From contig JAFGNT010000018.1 in assembly GCA_016926855.1 (NCBI GenBank), positions 1-64,000 of the forward strand: a stretch of DNA of 64,000 nucleotides, written 5' to 3'. A model generated the notes under the pieces. The model did not search any database and was not told the origin of the DNA. It saw only the letters and a program-made list of their open reading frames with translations. Below are positions 52,513 through 62,812 of this stretch, piece after piece; within the stretch, counting starts at the first letter, position 1, and the number at the start of each line of letters is the position of its first letter. Both the position numbers and the translations under genes were made by a program. The stretch is from Methanomicrobiaceae archaeon (GTDB lineage Archaea; Halobacteriota; Methanomicrobia; Methanomicrobiales; Methanomicrobiaceae).

Positions 52513-53739
52513 ATGACGAATACTGGATACCATCAACATAGCTATCTTCCTTCTCTGGATGAGAGCGATATGGTAAAAATCTGGGTGATCTCCGCGTTCA
52601 TCCTCCTATCCGGCCTGCTGACAATGATTGCGCAGAACCCGGGAATCGCAGTCGCCTATCCATTCCTTTCAAAGCTGACCCCTCATCTTTTCTATATTCC
52701 AATTGTGCTGATGTCACTTTGGTATCCCCGCCGGACACTCCAGTGTGTCGTCATGATCATGGCAGTCTTTGCAGCTGTGGTGACGTATTTCACCCTGACG
52801 GGAGTTGCGGTTGATTTCATCGCATCAGGGTTTACTGCGGCGATCTACCTCTGGGTTGTAGCCGCAACCTCGACCGTATCACGCGACGACCCGCTGACCT
52901 ATGCAAAATGCCGCAGTATTGTCGAGAACAGGGCGAGAAACGGCCTTCTCATCAGGCAATATCTGGGTCTGACGGGAGAAGGGCAACAGTATCTCCGGAA
53001 ATCACGTGAATACATCGATGCGCTTATTGAAGCGTGCCATTCGCACAACAGGGAAGTGCGTGAAAGCGCCGTCCAGACACTGGATCTGATCGGTGAACCG
53101 GCAGTCGAACCCCTCATCAACGCATTGCAGAATGAGAACGTAGCCACGCGAGAGGCCGTGGCACGGGCACTCGGTACGATCGGGGATGCCCGCGCCATCG
53201 AACCCCTCATGGAATCGTTACGTGATGAAAGCCGCCGTGTCCGTGAAGCCGGCGCCCGTGCACTCGCCGCAATCGGCACCCCGTCTGTTGAACGGCTCAT
53301 TCAGGGGCTTTCGGACGATGACTGGCATATGCGGGTCGGATCAATTATTGCTCTTCGGATCACCGGTGTTCCCGAGACAATTCCCGACCTGATAGGGCTT
53401 CTTTCTGACAAGAGCATCTACGTTCGCCGCGAGGCGGTTAAAACACTCGGGAGAATGGGTGATGCCCGAGCGGTCCCACAGCTCTGCAGGGTGCTCCGGG
53501 AAGATGCCAAGGAGGTCCGGGTCAGGGCCGCGTGGGCCCTCGGTCGGATTGGCGATGATGATGCTGTTGATGCCCTGGTCGATACACTATACCATGACGC
53601 GGAACGGGAGGTGCGTGAGCGTGCTGCACACGCACTCGCATTAATGAGGACCGAAAGGGCCAGATCTGCACTGATGACGGCCACTCGCGGTGACGAAAAT
53701 ACGAGGGCCGCTGCGCTTGAGGCGCTCGGCAGTATATAA
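52513..53739 (+). CDS. Membrane-anchored HEAT/PBS-lyase repeat protein
   Basis: N-terminal TM helices, then repeated units such as 'DARAIEPLMESLRDESRRVREAGARALAAIG'. Confidence 0.9.
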   Translation: MTNTGYHQHSYLPSLDESDMVKIWVISAFILLSGLLTMIAQNPGIAVAYPFLSKLTPHLFYIPIVLMSLWYPRRTLQCVVMIMAVFAAVVTYFTLTGVAVDFIASGFTAAIYLWVVAATSTVSRDDPLTYAKCRSIVENRARNGLLIRQYLGLTGEGQQYLRKSREYIDALIEACHSHNREVRESAVQTLDLIGEPAVEPLINALQNENVATREAVARALGTIGDARAIEPLMESLRDESRRVREAGARALAAIGTPSVERLIQGLSDDDWHMRVGSIIALRITGVPETIPDLIGLLSDKSIYVRREAVKTLGRMGDARAVPQLCRVLREDAKEVRVRAAWALGRIGDDDAVDALVDTLYHDAEREVRERAAHALALMRTERARSALMTATRGDENTRAAALEALGSI

Positions 53740-53753
53740 ATCTTTTTTTTAAT

Positions 53754-54767
53754 TCAGAACCACTGGTCCAGTGTCCGTTGCCCCCCGCGTTGCACAATTT
53801 TATCCAGAGCAGTCTGGATACGTTCCTCTGCGAAGTCATAGGTTTCGCACAGAAATGCAAGAATTTCATCAGGATTTGGATCTCCCCACTGCAGGGAGTA
53901 CGAAGATGTGTTTGGCGGTTCGAGAAAAAATTGCAGAACCGGTTCGAAATCGAAGTCTGGTGACTTTTCCCTGATTGTTTCAAGAAAACGGTCCTGCCTG
54001 ACAATTTTCAGCGCGGTTTTTGCACCGACCCCCCTGATGCCGGGATTGAAATCCGTTCCGATGAGGATACCAATCTTGATCAGGTCCTCACGTGAAAGAG
54101 AGTGCCCTTCCAGAACATCGCGCAGGATAATACGTTCGGGCCTGACTACAATAGTCCTCCCCCTGACTTTTCTTCGGGAACTGACTGTCAGGTTACGGAC
54201 GAGTACCGGAGCACCGAAGAGCAATGCGTCATAGTCCTGCGAAACCGCATAGCTGACAACGCCGTTACGTGCCATCGATGCAGCCTGAGCCTCACCCTCG
54301 CTCGGTGCGTCCACAAAAGGTATCTTCATCAGGCGCAGCAGCTCTTTCGCACTCCCGATGATCTGCGCGTCAACCCGTGATGAAGAACGCGCCTGTCGGT
54401 ACGCTTCTTCGGTATCCCCCTCCTTCAGGGCCTTTATCCACAGCTCACCCGCAACTCGCCGCGTTTCCCGTCGTTCCCTGACCGTTTCAGCTTTGAATTC
54501 AGGCGGGGGTCCATCAAAGATAAAGACGGGACGGATCCCCTTTTCAAGGAAATTAATCGTACGGAAAAAGATGCCTGACAGGTGCGAGGTCACCCTTCCT
54601 TCACGGTCCATCAGGGGTGTTCCGTCAGGCTGCCTGATGATGCTGAGAAACTGGTACAGCGCATTATGCGCATCGATGGCACCTATGCCGCCCAGCGAAT
54701 TCCACTCAACAGTGGTCTTATAATCCGCCAGCAGGTCCCGGATTGCAACTCCCATGCTATCAGACAC
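53754..54767 (-). CDS. fen: Flap endonuclease 1
   Basis: 'RPVFIFDGPPPEFK', 'IPFVDAPSEGEAQAASMA', C-terminal PIP-box 'QRTLDQWF'. Confidence 0.98.
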   Translation of the reverse strand: MSDSMGVAIRDLLADYKTTVEWNSLGGIGAIDAHNALYQFLSIIRQPDGTPLMDREGRVTSHLSGIFFRTINFLEKGIRPVFIFDGPPPEFKAETVRERRETRRVAGELWIKALKEGDTEEAYRQARSSSRVDAQIIGSAKELLRLMKIPFVDAPSEGEAQAASMARNGVVSYAVSQDYDALLFGAPVLVRNLTVSSRRKVRGRTIVVRPERIILRDVLEGHSLSREDLIKIGILIGTDFNPGIRGVGAKTALKIVRQDRFLETIREKSPDFDFEPVLQFFLEPPNTSSYSLQWGDPNPDEILAFLCETYDFAEERIQTALDKIVQRGGQRTLDQWF

Positions 54768-54806
54768 GCGAAAATTAATTGGTATGTTCCGGGGCCATGC
54801 GCCGGA

Positions 54807-55139
54807 TTAACGGTACATCCGCCGCGAGAGGTCGTTCACGATCCCTTCCATATGCGAAACGGTGTGTTCGTACTTCTGGCTCATCCCGCTCGAGAGTTCC
54901 TCGAGGTTCACCCGCATCGTACGTTCGCGTGAGATGACGCTTTCATCGAGATGACGGATTTTCATGGCAAGGGAGAGAAAAAGGCCGCCAAAGGACAGCA
55001 TCATCAATACCGTCGAGATTGCGATGATGAGATCCTGCCACAGGCGCATAACGAGAACAAGCGTCGAGACAACGAGCACTATGGTCAGAATGATATCAAT
55101 CAGGTATTCCCGAATATCCATGCTTTTAGATGATGACAA
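54807..55139 (-). CDS. Two-TM hypothetical membrane protein
   Basis: 110 aa; two hydrophobic segments plus coiled C-terminus. Confidence 0.65.
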   Translation of the reverse strand: MSSSKSMDIREYLIDIILTIVLVVSTLVLVMRLWQDLIIAISTVLMMLSFGGLFLSLAMKIRHLDESVISRERTMRVNLEELSSGMSQKYEHTVSHMEGIVNDLSRRMYR

Positions 55140-55337
55140 ACCATTAATTAATCTAACTATATAGTCTGTAGACGCCGGATTGGTTCCAATCCCATTTCGG
55201 GCAGTGCTGGCATCACCACCAGAGCGGGTACGCGAGTAAGGTGAATCCCCGCCGGAAAGACAGATACGGGCATACGAAGAAACGCCCCGTATCCCACGTT
55301 TTCCTTATATCTCAGCAAAAACAGACGGAGCAATACA

Positions 55338-56243
55338 ATGGATTTACGAAATAGTGCACCTTTCATCGGGATGCCGCTACTGCTGATCGCAGTCCAGATA
55401 GGCGCCCTCCTCCTCACTCCCCAGATGCAGAGTGCGGGTATCTCGGCATTCGAAGATCCGGCATCATTCGGAAACACGCTCATCTTTATCGGTATTCTTC
55501 TCGGATTCACTCTGATACTGCTCCTGCTGATCCGCTGGGGGGGCAAGCGGATAATCGCCGCAGTCATCGCCGCTTCGATATTCTTTACGTTCATCTACAT
55601 ATTCAGCGCTTTAACGATGTTTGTATTCGGCGGATCGCTCATCGGTACAATCGCTACGTTCCTGCTTGCTGTATGTGCAACGGGCGTGCTGTACCTCTAC
55701 CCGGAATGGTATGTTATTGATACGCTGGGGGTACTTATCGCTGCGGGAGTTGCCGCGATCTTCGGCATTTCTCTGGAGATCGCCCCGGTGCTCATCCTGC
55801 TCGTCCTGCTCGCGGTGTATGACGCCATCTCGGTGTACAAAACACGCCATATGATCGAACTCGCGGAGAACGTCGTGGAAATGAAGGCACCGATTCTTGT
55901 CGTCATTCCGAAAAGCAGGAATTATTCCTACATAAAGGAAGGGCTTTCACTCGAGAAAGGCGAACGGGGGGCATTCATTATGGGGATGGGGGACCTGATC
56001 ATGCCTTCCATCCTTGTCGTATCAGTGCACGCTTTTCTTGATGCACCACTCATCCTCGGGCTTCTTTCGCTGCCGACTGTAGGCACGATGCTCGGATCCC
56101 TTGCCGGCCTTGCGGTGCTCCTGTATTATGTAAACCGCGGCAACCCACAGGCAGGCCTTCCCACCCTGAATGGCGGTGCCATTGCGGGCTTTCTTATTGT
56201 ATGTCTTCTAACGGGGAGCTGGGGCTGGATACCCGGTATCTGA
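55338..56243 (+). CDS. Presenilin/SPP-type intramembrane aspartyl protease homolog
   Basis: Multi-TM; catalytic-type 'LLAVYDAISVYKT' (YD) and 'IMGMGDLIMPS' (GxGD). Confidence 0.9.
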   Translation: MDLRNSAPFIGMPLLLIAVQIGALLLTPQMQSAGISAFEDPASFGNTLIFIGILLGFTLILLLLIRWGGKRIIAAVIAASIFFTFIYIFSALTMFVFGGSLIGTIATFLLAVCATGVLYLYPEWYVIDTLGVLIAAGVAAIFGISLEIAPVLILLVLLAVYDAISVYKTRHMIELAENVVEMKAPILVVIPKSRNYSYIKEGLSLEKGERGAFIMGMGDLIMPSILVVSVHAFLDAPLILGLLSLPTVGTMLGSLAGLAVLLYYVNRGNPQAGLPTLNGGAIAGFLIVCLLTGSWGWIPGI

Positions 56244-57150
56244 GCAGCAAATCCAGCACCTCCATTACTCCCTCGCCCGTTGCCGTTGACATGGAGGGAT
56301 ACCCTTCACCCGGGAAAATATCCGCCTTATTAACCACAGCTTCCACAGGGACGTCCGATTCCCTGCGAATCTCGTCGAGGAGGTGGATCTGGTCAACAAG
56401 GGGGTACCCGCACTCCTCACTTGCATCGATTATGAAAAGAATGACGTCCGCTACATGGGTCACCGCACTCATCGCCTGCTGCTCTATTACGTTGCGTTCG
56501 TCCGCAGGCCGGTCAAGCACTCCGGGCGTGTCCACGAACTGGATACGCTCCCGGCCGATTTCACGGTGCCCGACAATCACCTGTTTGGTGGTGAAGGCAT
56601 AGCCTGCGATCTCCGGTTCTGCCGAGGAGACAAGGCGAATGAATGAAGATTTACCCACATTGGGGAATCCGGCGATGACCACAGTGAATGTGTCCTGCAC
56701 TTCGGGAAGCTTTCTCAGGCTGTTTCGCACATCATTGAGAAAATGAAGATCGGTGTCGACCTGATGCACGATGGAGGAGATCCGGGCGACTGCCCGCCTC
56801 CGGAGAACCGCCGTGTCTTCCGCGTGCCGCATCTCCCGCGCGTACGAAACCCCGACCGATCGTGCCTGCGATGCAGCCCATGCCAACGCCCCAAGGGACT
56901 GTTTTACCCGGTCGATCCCAAAGAGTATATTGACCGTCTCCCGGTAAAACGGTGAAAGAGCATCAAAAGATGGAAATTTACGTACCGTATCGTCAAGTTT
57001 GTCGAAGACGGCGCTGGAGATGCTCCTGACAAACTCTTCGTTGCCCCGATCCTTATTGAGTTTCTCCTTTCGTTTCACTGCCGCGCGGCGAAATGCCCGG
57101 TCGAGCACTTCTTCCGCCGTGGGCACTGTTGGGATTTTTTCTAATTCCAC
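56194..57150 (-). CDS. NOG1-like GTPase
   Basis: 'TVVIAGFPNVGKSSFIRLVSSAEPEIAGYAFTTKQVIVGH', 'FVDTPGVLDRP', 'NKADIF'. Confidence 0.95.
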   Translation of the reverse strand: MELEKIPTVPTAEEVLDRAFRRAAVKRKEKLNKDRGNEEFVRSISSAVFDKLDDTVRKFPSFDALSPFYRETVNILFGIDRVKQSLGALAWAASQARSVGVSYAREMRHAEDTAVLRRRAVARISSIVHQVDTDLHFLNDVRNSLRKLPEVQDTFTVVIAGFPNVGKSSFIRLVSSAEPEIAGYAFTTKQVIVGHREIGRERIQFVDTPGVLDRPADERNVIEQQAMSAVTHVADVILFIIDASEECGYPLVDQIHLLDEIRRESDVPVEAVVNKADIFPGEGYPSMSTATGEGVMEVLDLLLRYRVSSPSSPLEDIQ

Positions 57151-57197
57151 GTCTGCACAACCGTATCTATTTATGTAAATCCGGATGATTAATCGTT

Positions 57198-58076
57198 ATG
57201 GATCTCTCGCTCATCCAGAAGGATATCCTCATTACGCTCATTTCCCTCTATCATAAGCAGTCGCATGCTATAAAAGGGGAGGAGATCGCGGAGGTGCTGC
57301 GGCGAAATCCGGGTACTGTGCGAAACCAGATGCAGGCTCTCAAGGCACTCAGTCTTGTGGACGGGGTACCAGGCCCTAAAGGCGGCTACACACCCACTGA
57401 GCAGGCATACCGTGAACTCAACCTGACATCGTATGAGCAGGAATCCGATGTTCCGATTTCAAAAGACGGAAAACCAGTCCATGGCGTGAATGTCTCGGAG
57501 ATAGACTTTACCACGATTTGCCATCCGGATGTCTGCCATGCGGTGGTCAAGCTCATCGGAAGCGTCAAGCTCTTCACTATCGGGGATATGATCTCAATCG
57601 GACCGACACCTGTAAACAAGCTCCTCGTCAGCGGAGAGATCTACGGAAAGGACGAAGTTCAGCAGGCCCTCCTGATCACCATATCCGAGATGATATCGCT
57701 TCCGAAAAAGCACATTAAATCATACATGAGTTCCCCCCTGTATACTCTTCCGGTCGATGCCAGTCTGCGCGAGGCAGTCCATCTCTTCACTCTCCACCAT
57801 ATCCACGGCGCGCCTGTCATCAGGGACGACCACCTGCTGGGCATCGTGACACTGAGCGATATTGCCAGGGGCATTGATGACGGAAAAACGCTTGAAACAC
57901 CGGTTTCGGAAGTAATGACCGCCGACGTGGAAACCGCCCCCGCAGACATGAAACTCTTCGAAGTGATTGGACAGTTTAAAGAGCGGGAAATCGGGCGCCT
58001 TATTATCGTCGAAGGATCCAAACCGGTGGGCATACTGACACAGTCAGATATTATCCGCGTCTTCCCGCTTCTCTGA
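57198..58076 (+). CDS. HTH domain plus tandem CBS domains regulator
   Basis: 'EEIAEVLRRNPGTVRNQMQALKALSLVDGVPGPKGGYTPT' then two CBS repeats. Confidence 0.9.
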   Translation: MDLSLIQKDILITLISLYHKQSHAIKGEEIAEVLRRNPGTVRNQMQALKALSLVDGVPGPKGGYTPTEQAYRELNLTSYEQESDVPISKDGKPVHGVNVSEIDFTTICHPDVCHAVVKLIGSVKLFTIGDMISIGPTPVNKLLVSGEIYGKDEVQQALLITISEMISLPKKHIKSYMSSPLYTLPVDASLREAVHLFTLHHIHGAPVIRDDHLLGIVTLSDIARGIDDGKTLETPVSEVMTADVETAPADMKLFEVIGQFKEREIGRLIIVEGSKPVGILTQSDIIRVFPLL

Positions 58077-58169
58077 TAGGGTCGGGATCAAAAGACGCAA
58101 ATTCGCCCGCCTTTTGTACAAAACTCGATATTAGAACAATTTAAATATTAGTACATACTCCTTTTTTTT

Positions 58170-58421
58170 ATGAAAAATACCTACTCCCGCAGCCTTTCAA
58201 AGAAAAAAGTCATGAGTACCGATGGCATGCTGATCGGTATGATAAAAAATATCCTTGTCGATCTCGATACCGGCCTTGTCATCGACCTTGTCGTGAAACC
58301 CGATCCCACTTTTGACACGGGCGGATACACGATGGATGGCGATCGGATGTTCATACCGTTTGAAGCGGTCAAAGACATCAAGGACTACATCGTGGTCGAT
58401 CGCTATCTTTCCAAAAAATAA
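58170..58421 (+). CDS. PRC-barrel domain protein
   Basis: 83 aa; 'KKVMSTDGMLIGMIKNILVDLDTGLVIDLVVKPD'. Confidence 0.85.
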   Translation: MKNTYSRSLSKKKVMSTDGMLIGMIKNILVDLDTGLVIDLVVKPDPTFDTGGYTMDGDRMFIPFEAVKDIKDYIVVDRYLSKK

Positions 58422-59155
58422 TGTGAAAAGCAGGCACGCACAAACTCGACAAACCCATCCCCGTACATTTTTTTCGTCACGTAATCGGCGGCATCCTTCG
58501 TGACCTGATGCCCGTTTGCCACCGCCCCGCCGATTCCGGCGGACCGTACCAGTTCGGCGTCGTTTTCAGAATCCCCGATTGCAATAAAATCAGCCGGAGA
58601 TAAACCCATTTCGGCAGAAAGCCGGATAAAGGCCGAACCTTTGTGTACTCCGGGGGTCTGGAGATGAATGGCAAATCCGGTGTCAAGTACGCAAACCTGA
58701 TAATCACGAAGCACGGTCCGCACCTCATCGACATCGACGGTTTTCGCAAACGCCACGTCCGCCACCCGGTAATCCGGACTATAGAGTTCGAGCCGGACTC
58801 CCTTTTCGTTAAAATATGCTTCAAGCGCGTGAAACGCTGTCCAGCACCCCTCCTGATCTCCGCATACACGGGGGGTGCCCTGAAATGTGACACGAAAGAC
58901 ACCGCCGTTCTCGGCGATGATCGTCCCGTCAGTCCCAATCATTTTGCAGAGAATATCAAGGGAACAGACCGTGTTCCCGCTTGCGAGGACAACAGGGACG
59001 CCTTTATCGACGAGAGTACGGATTACATGGATGGCATCGGTATTGATCCGGCGTCTGGAGTCGGTAATCGTGCCGTCGATGTCGCAGATCAATGCCCGCG
59101 GGGAAGGGCGGGGCACTGCCGCCTGACCGCGTTCGGTGTGCTGTGGACAGGTCAT
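58403..59155 (-). CDS. HAD-family phosphoglycolate phosphatase
   Basis: '[28 protein letters not shown]', 'VVLASGNT', '[26 protein letters not shown]'. Confidence 0.92.
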   Translation of the reverse strand: MTCPQHTERGQAAVPRPSPRALICDIDGTITDSRRRINTDAIHVIRTLVDKGVPVVLASGNTVCSLDILCKMIGTDGTIIAENGGVFRVTFQGTPRVCGDQEGCWTAFHALEAYFNEKGVRLELYSPDYRVADVAFAKTVDVDEVRTVLRDYQVCVLDTGFAIHLQTPGVHKGSAFIRLSAEMGLSPADFIAIGDSENDAELVRSAGIGGAVANGHQVTKDAADYVTKKMYGDGFVEFVRACFSHYFLER

Positions 59156-60126
59156 ACGCTTTTGAGCCCTGCCTCTTCCACGATAAACGCCGCTTCCCCC
59201 TCAGGGAGGTTCGGGCTGTCAACAAGTTTCGCAACCCGTTTTCCGCCCTTGCTCTTCCGCAGGTACACCCGGAACTTGGAGGCATGCCCGACAATATTAC
59301 CTCCGACCGGCTTCGTTGGGTCCCCGAAAAAGACAGCGGGGTTCGACTGCACCTGGTTGGTAACGAGTGCGACGGCATTGTGCTCTTCTGCGATCTTTGC
59401 AATGTCGTACATGTGTTTGTTGAGCTTCTGCTGGCGAACCGAGAGCGTTCCCCTCCCCGAATACTCCGCCCGGAAGTGTGCGGTCAACGAATCGACGATG
59501 AACAGGCGCACCGGCCGATTCGTGTCACGAAGCCCGGCGGCCAGTTCACGGGCACTGTCAAGCAGCAGCATCTGGTGATCCGATGTGTATCCCTTCGCTA
59601 CATGAATATGTTCGAGGAACTCCTCGACAGGAGGGATATCCCAATCAATCTCGAGGCCTGCGACCATCTGTGCGATACGTTCAGGACGGAAGGTGTTTTC
59701 GGTATCGATATACACGCATGATGCGGAAAGGCCGCCAAAATCCTCGGGCAGTTGGGCGTTCACCGCCATCTGGTGGGCGATCTGGCTCTTCCCCGAACCG
59801 AATTCCCCGTAAAATTCGGAAATCGACTTGGTTTCAAGCCCTCCACCGAGCAAATCGTCAAGCTCGGGCACCAGCGTCGAGAGCTTTCTCACCTCTTTTC
59901 GCTCCTCGAGGACTACTTTTCCCGTCTTGAAACCACCGATATCGGCCATTTTCCGGGCTTCCCGGATCATCTTCTTTGCCGTGGCTTCGCCAATCTCCGC
60001 CGCTTCGGCAAGATCGGAATACGACGCCGTCGCAATGCCTTCGATGGTCGCATACCCTGCCTCGCGCAATTTGTCGGCGGTCGTCGGCCCGACACCGGGC
60101 AGGTCTTCGAGATCAATTTCTCCCAT
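59152..60126 (-). CDS. radA: DNA repair and recombination protein RadA
   Basis: Met at 60126; '[18 protein letters not shown]', '[21 protein letters not shown]', '[37 protein letters not shown]'. Confidence 0.98.
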   Translation of the reverse strand: MGEIDLEDLPGVGPTTADKLREAGYATIEGIATASYSDLAEAAEIGEATAKKMIREARKMADIGGFKTGKVVLEERKEVRKLSTLVPELDDLLGGGLETKSISEFYGEFGSGKSQIAHQMAVNAQLPEDFGGLSASCVYIDTENTFRPERIAQMVAGLEIDWDIPPVEEFLEHIHVAKGYTSDHQMLLLDSARELAAGLRDTNRPVRLFIVDSLTAHFRAEYSGRGTLSVRQQKLNKHMYDIAKIAEEHNAVALVTNQVQSNPAVFFGDPTKPVGGNIVGHASKFRVYLRKSKGGKRVAKLVDSPNLPEGEAAFIVEEAGLKSV

Positions 60127-60178
60127 GGTCGTTGTACCTCTCGTAATTCGATTACATATGACTTTCCAAAACGGCATA

Positions 60179-61501
60179 TTACAGGGGCGGCGCGGAGGGT
60201 GAAAGTGTTCGCTCAGGAGTCTTTCTGAGAATCCGGGCAATCCGATCCTTCAGGAGAGCCGGATCAATCCGAACAGGAGTGCACGTTCCGACCGTAATGC
60301 GGTTCTGTGAACGCCGCCCGGTTACCTGCACTTCGGCACCCGGCGGCAGCGGGGTGTCTAGCAGGAAGGCGGTCTCCCCGTCATCGATGCAAAGTCCGAA
60401 GAAAGTCTCGATGACAGTACCTGTAAACGTCACAGGCTCATCGTCCGTCATGACAACCCGGATGGCGCTTCCCCACCCTATGTGCAGCTCACATTCACCT
60501 GATTTCGCCCGCTTCACGGGTGCGTTGAATACCTCCACGGTGTCACCGGGCGCGAACGGAAGCAGGGCGTGCTCCCCCCAGAGGACAAACGGCACTTCAG
60601 TCCCGCCGGACCCGACGGTAATGTTTCGGACATGGGAACGTGTCCCCTTCCGTGTCTCGAACTCCCGTGCCGGACGGACCGCGACCACCTCCCCTGCACT
60701 ACACACGGGCTTACCCTCCGCGAGCATACCAAGAGGTGTAAACGGTACCGTGACCTGCACGTCGACTGCCTGAACAACAGCCTGTTCCCCGAGGCTGTAC
60801 TCCCTTCCGCCTGTGCGGGGATTAAATGCTGCACCTTCGATTCGCACCGCACGCCCGGATGCATCCGACAGCTGCTCGAAAAGCGGAGGGTGCCAGCAGA
60901 CAAGGCGTGCAGTCCCATCCGCATCCCCGACAATGACGTCGATCCGTTCCCCCGGGGTGCCGTCCCGCCGGGTGAATGTCTGCACATCGCCCGCAAAGAG
61001 GACACGGACTTCAAGGAGTACCCGATCGGCATCGGGAACCTCCCCGGACACCGTGACTTCCCGTGTCGCGATGTCGCACGCCGCCTTCTGAAGATCGACG
61101 ACCTGCACCTCGGCAGGGGATCGGAGCCTTCCTGCAATCTCAAGCACATCTCCGGGAGCGATCTCGGCCACGGCACCCGTTCGCTCGTCCCAGAGAAGAA
61201 GTGTGATCTCACCCGTTTCGTCACCAACCCTGACGCGGGCCACACACCCCTCTGTGCCGTCCGGCCTGCCAAATGTCCGCGGTTCGGAAACAGTAAGCAC
61301 TTTACCAAAAAAACAGGCAAGGCTTGCATCGGATGCAAGCTTCGCAATCGGCCGGTGTTCACGGCCTGCCGCCCTGACGACGAGCATCGCCGCCGTCTGC
61401 TCGTCGAGTAATCCCCCGGAGGCCTCGATCGTCTCTCCGATGAGCCGCTCATACTCCTCAAAGGAGTAGAGATCATCCACGAGCGCATAATGCAGGCGCA
61501 C
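60179..61501 (-). CDS. OB-fold single-stranded DNA-binding (RPA-like) protein
   Basis: 440 aa; repeated OB-fold patterns such as '[38 protein letters not shown]'. Confidence 0.9.
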   Translation of the reverse strand: MRLHYALVDDLYSFEEYERLIGETIEASGGLLDEQTAAMLVVRAAGREHRPIAKLASDASLACFFGKVLTVSEPRTFGRPDGTEGCVARVRVGDETGEITLLLWDERTGAVAEIAPGDVLEIAGRLRSPAEVQVVDLQKAACDIATREVTVSGEVPDADRVLLEVRVLFAGDVQTFTRRDGTPGERIDVIVGDADGTARLVCWHPPLFEQLSDASGRAVRIEGAAFNPRTGGREYSLGEQAVVQAVDVQVTVPFTPLGMLAEGKPVCSAGEVVAVRPAREFETRKGTRSHVRNITVGSGGTEVPFVLWGEHALLPFAPGDTVEVFNAPVKRAKSGECELHIGWGSAIRVVMTDDEPVTFTGTVIETFFGLCIDDGETAFLLDTPLPPGAEVQVTGRRSQNRITVGTCTPVRIDPALLKDRIARILRKTPERTLSPSAPPL

Positions 61502-61519
61502 CCGGCCACCCCCTCTGCT

Positions 61520-62812
61520 TTATTCCTGCCATGGCGGCGTCTGCATCGTGCCGGTGAGATCCCCGACGGTCTCCCCGCGGCGCATCAGTGCCGCCCGTGC
61601 ACCATTCACCAGCACCTCGGGACACCGGGGCCTGCTATTGTACTGCGATGACATGGAAAAGCCATATGCTCCGGCATCGAGAACCGCAATCAGGTCTCCG
61701 GCCTTTACGGCAGGCAGCCGGCGATCCGAAGCAATGATGTCCCCTGTTTCGCAGATCGGCCCCGTGACGGTATACTCGCCTGCGGGTTTAGCGTCCGCAC
61801 GGTTGGCAACCACTACTTCATGCCATGCATCGTAGAGCACCGGTCGGGCAAGCAGGTTGAATCCCGCGTCGACGTTCACAAACGTCTTATGCGACTGCTT
61901 GACGGAATTGACAGCCGTCAGAAGGACCGTGGAATCCCCGACAAGATACCGCCCCGGCTCGACCCATAGTTCGGGGGTGATCCCGCACCGGTTAATCGCC
62001 TCGAGAAACACCGGCATCACGGCGTCTGCGTATTCCTCGGGTGTTGGAGCAACATCAATCGAACGGTGGTACGGGATCCCGAGCCCGCCCCCGATATCGA
62101 GAAACTTCAGTTTTATACCGAGATCCGTGACATCCCGCGCAACCTCCGCCATCACGCCGGCGGCCCGGGCAAACGGCAGGACGTCGAGGATCTGTGATCC
62201 GATATGGCAGTGCATCCCGACAGGGCGCACATGGTCGCAGGCAAGGGCCTCCCGGTACGCGTCGAGTATCTGGTCCGCGGGAATCCCGAACTTGCTCGTC
62301 CTGAGCCCTGTCGCAATCTTCGGGTGCGTAGGTACTTCAAGGGCCGGGTTGACACGGAAAGCAATCTCGACCGTTTTCCCGGCAGCCCCGGCAGCAGCAT
62401 CGAGCTGGCGGAGCTCGTCGATCGAATCGACCGACACGCGAACTCCTTTCGCAGCGGCAAGCGCGAGATCGACAGGGCTCTTTGAGCTCCCGTTGAAGAG
62501 CAGCAGGCGGGGATCCATCCCTGCCGAAAGTGCGAGATCAAGTTCGCCTGCAGAGAAGACATCGGCACCGGCTCCCTGCCGGGCGAGAGTCCGGAGAATG
62601 GCGAGATTCCCGTTCGCTTTCGCCGCGTACAGAACCTGTATGGCAGGGTAGTGGCGTTTCAGGGCCGACGCAAACCGGGTGAAATTCGCGATAATCCGCA
62701 TTTCGTCCGTAACATAGAGCGGTGTGCCGTATTCTTCCGCAAGAGTGACACAGTCGTGCCCACCGATATGCAGGTGCCCGCCCCCGATGGTGAGGTGGGG
62801 AGGGAGGTTCAA
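61520..62812 (-). CDS. lysA: Diaminopimelate decarboxylase
   Basis: 'VLYAAKANGNLAILRTLARQGAGADVFSAGELDLAL', 'HCHIGSQI', 'GPICETGDIIASDRRLP'. Confidence 0.97.
   Translation of the reverse strand: MNLPPHLTIGGGHLHIGGHDCVTLAEEYGTPLYVTDEMRIIANFTRFASALKRHYPAIQVLYAAKANGNLAILRTLARQGAGADVFSAGELDLALSAGMDPRLLLFNGSSKSPVDLALAAAKGVRVSVDSIDELRQLDAAAGAAGKTVEIAFRVNPALEVPTHPKIATGLRTSKFGIPADQILDAYREALACDHVRPVGMHCHIGSQILDVLPFARAAGVMAEVARDVTDLGIKLKFLDIGGGLGIPYHRSIDVAPTPEEYADAVMPVFLEAINRCGITPELWVEPGRYLVGDSTVLLTAVNSVKQSHKTFVNVDAGFNLLARPVLYDAWHEVVVANRADAKPAGEYTVTGPICETGDIIASDRRLPAVKAGDLIAVLDAGAYGFSMSSQYNSRPRCPEVLVNGARAALMRRGETVGDLTGTMQTPPWQE

Noticed and set aside
60569-61411. 280-aa plus-strand ORF
   Set aside because: Antisense to the RPA-like gene; biased composition, no domain.
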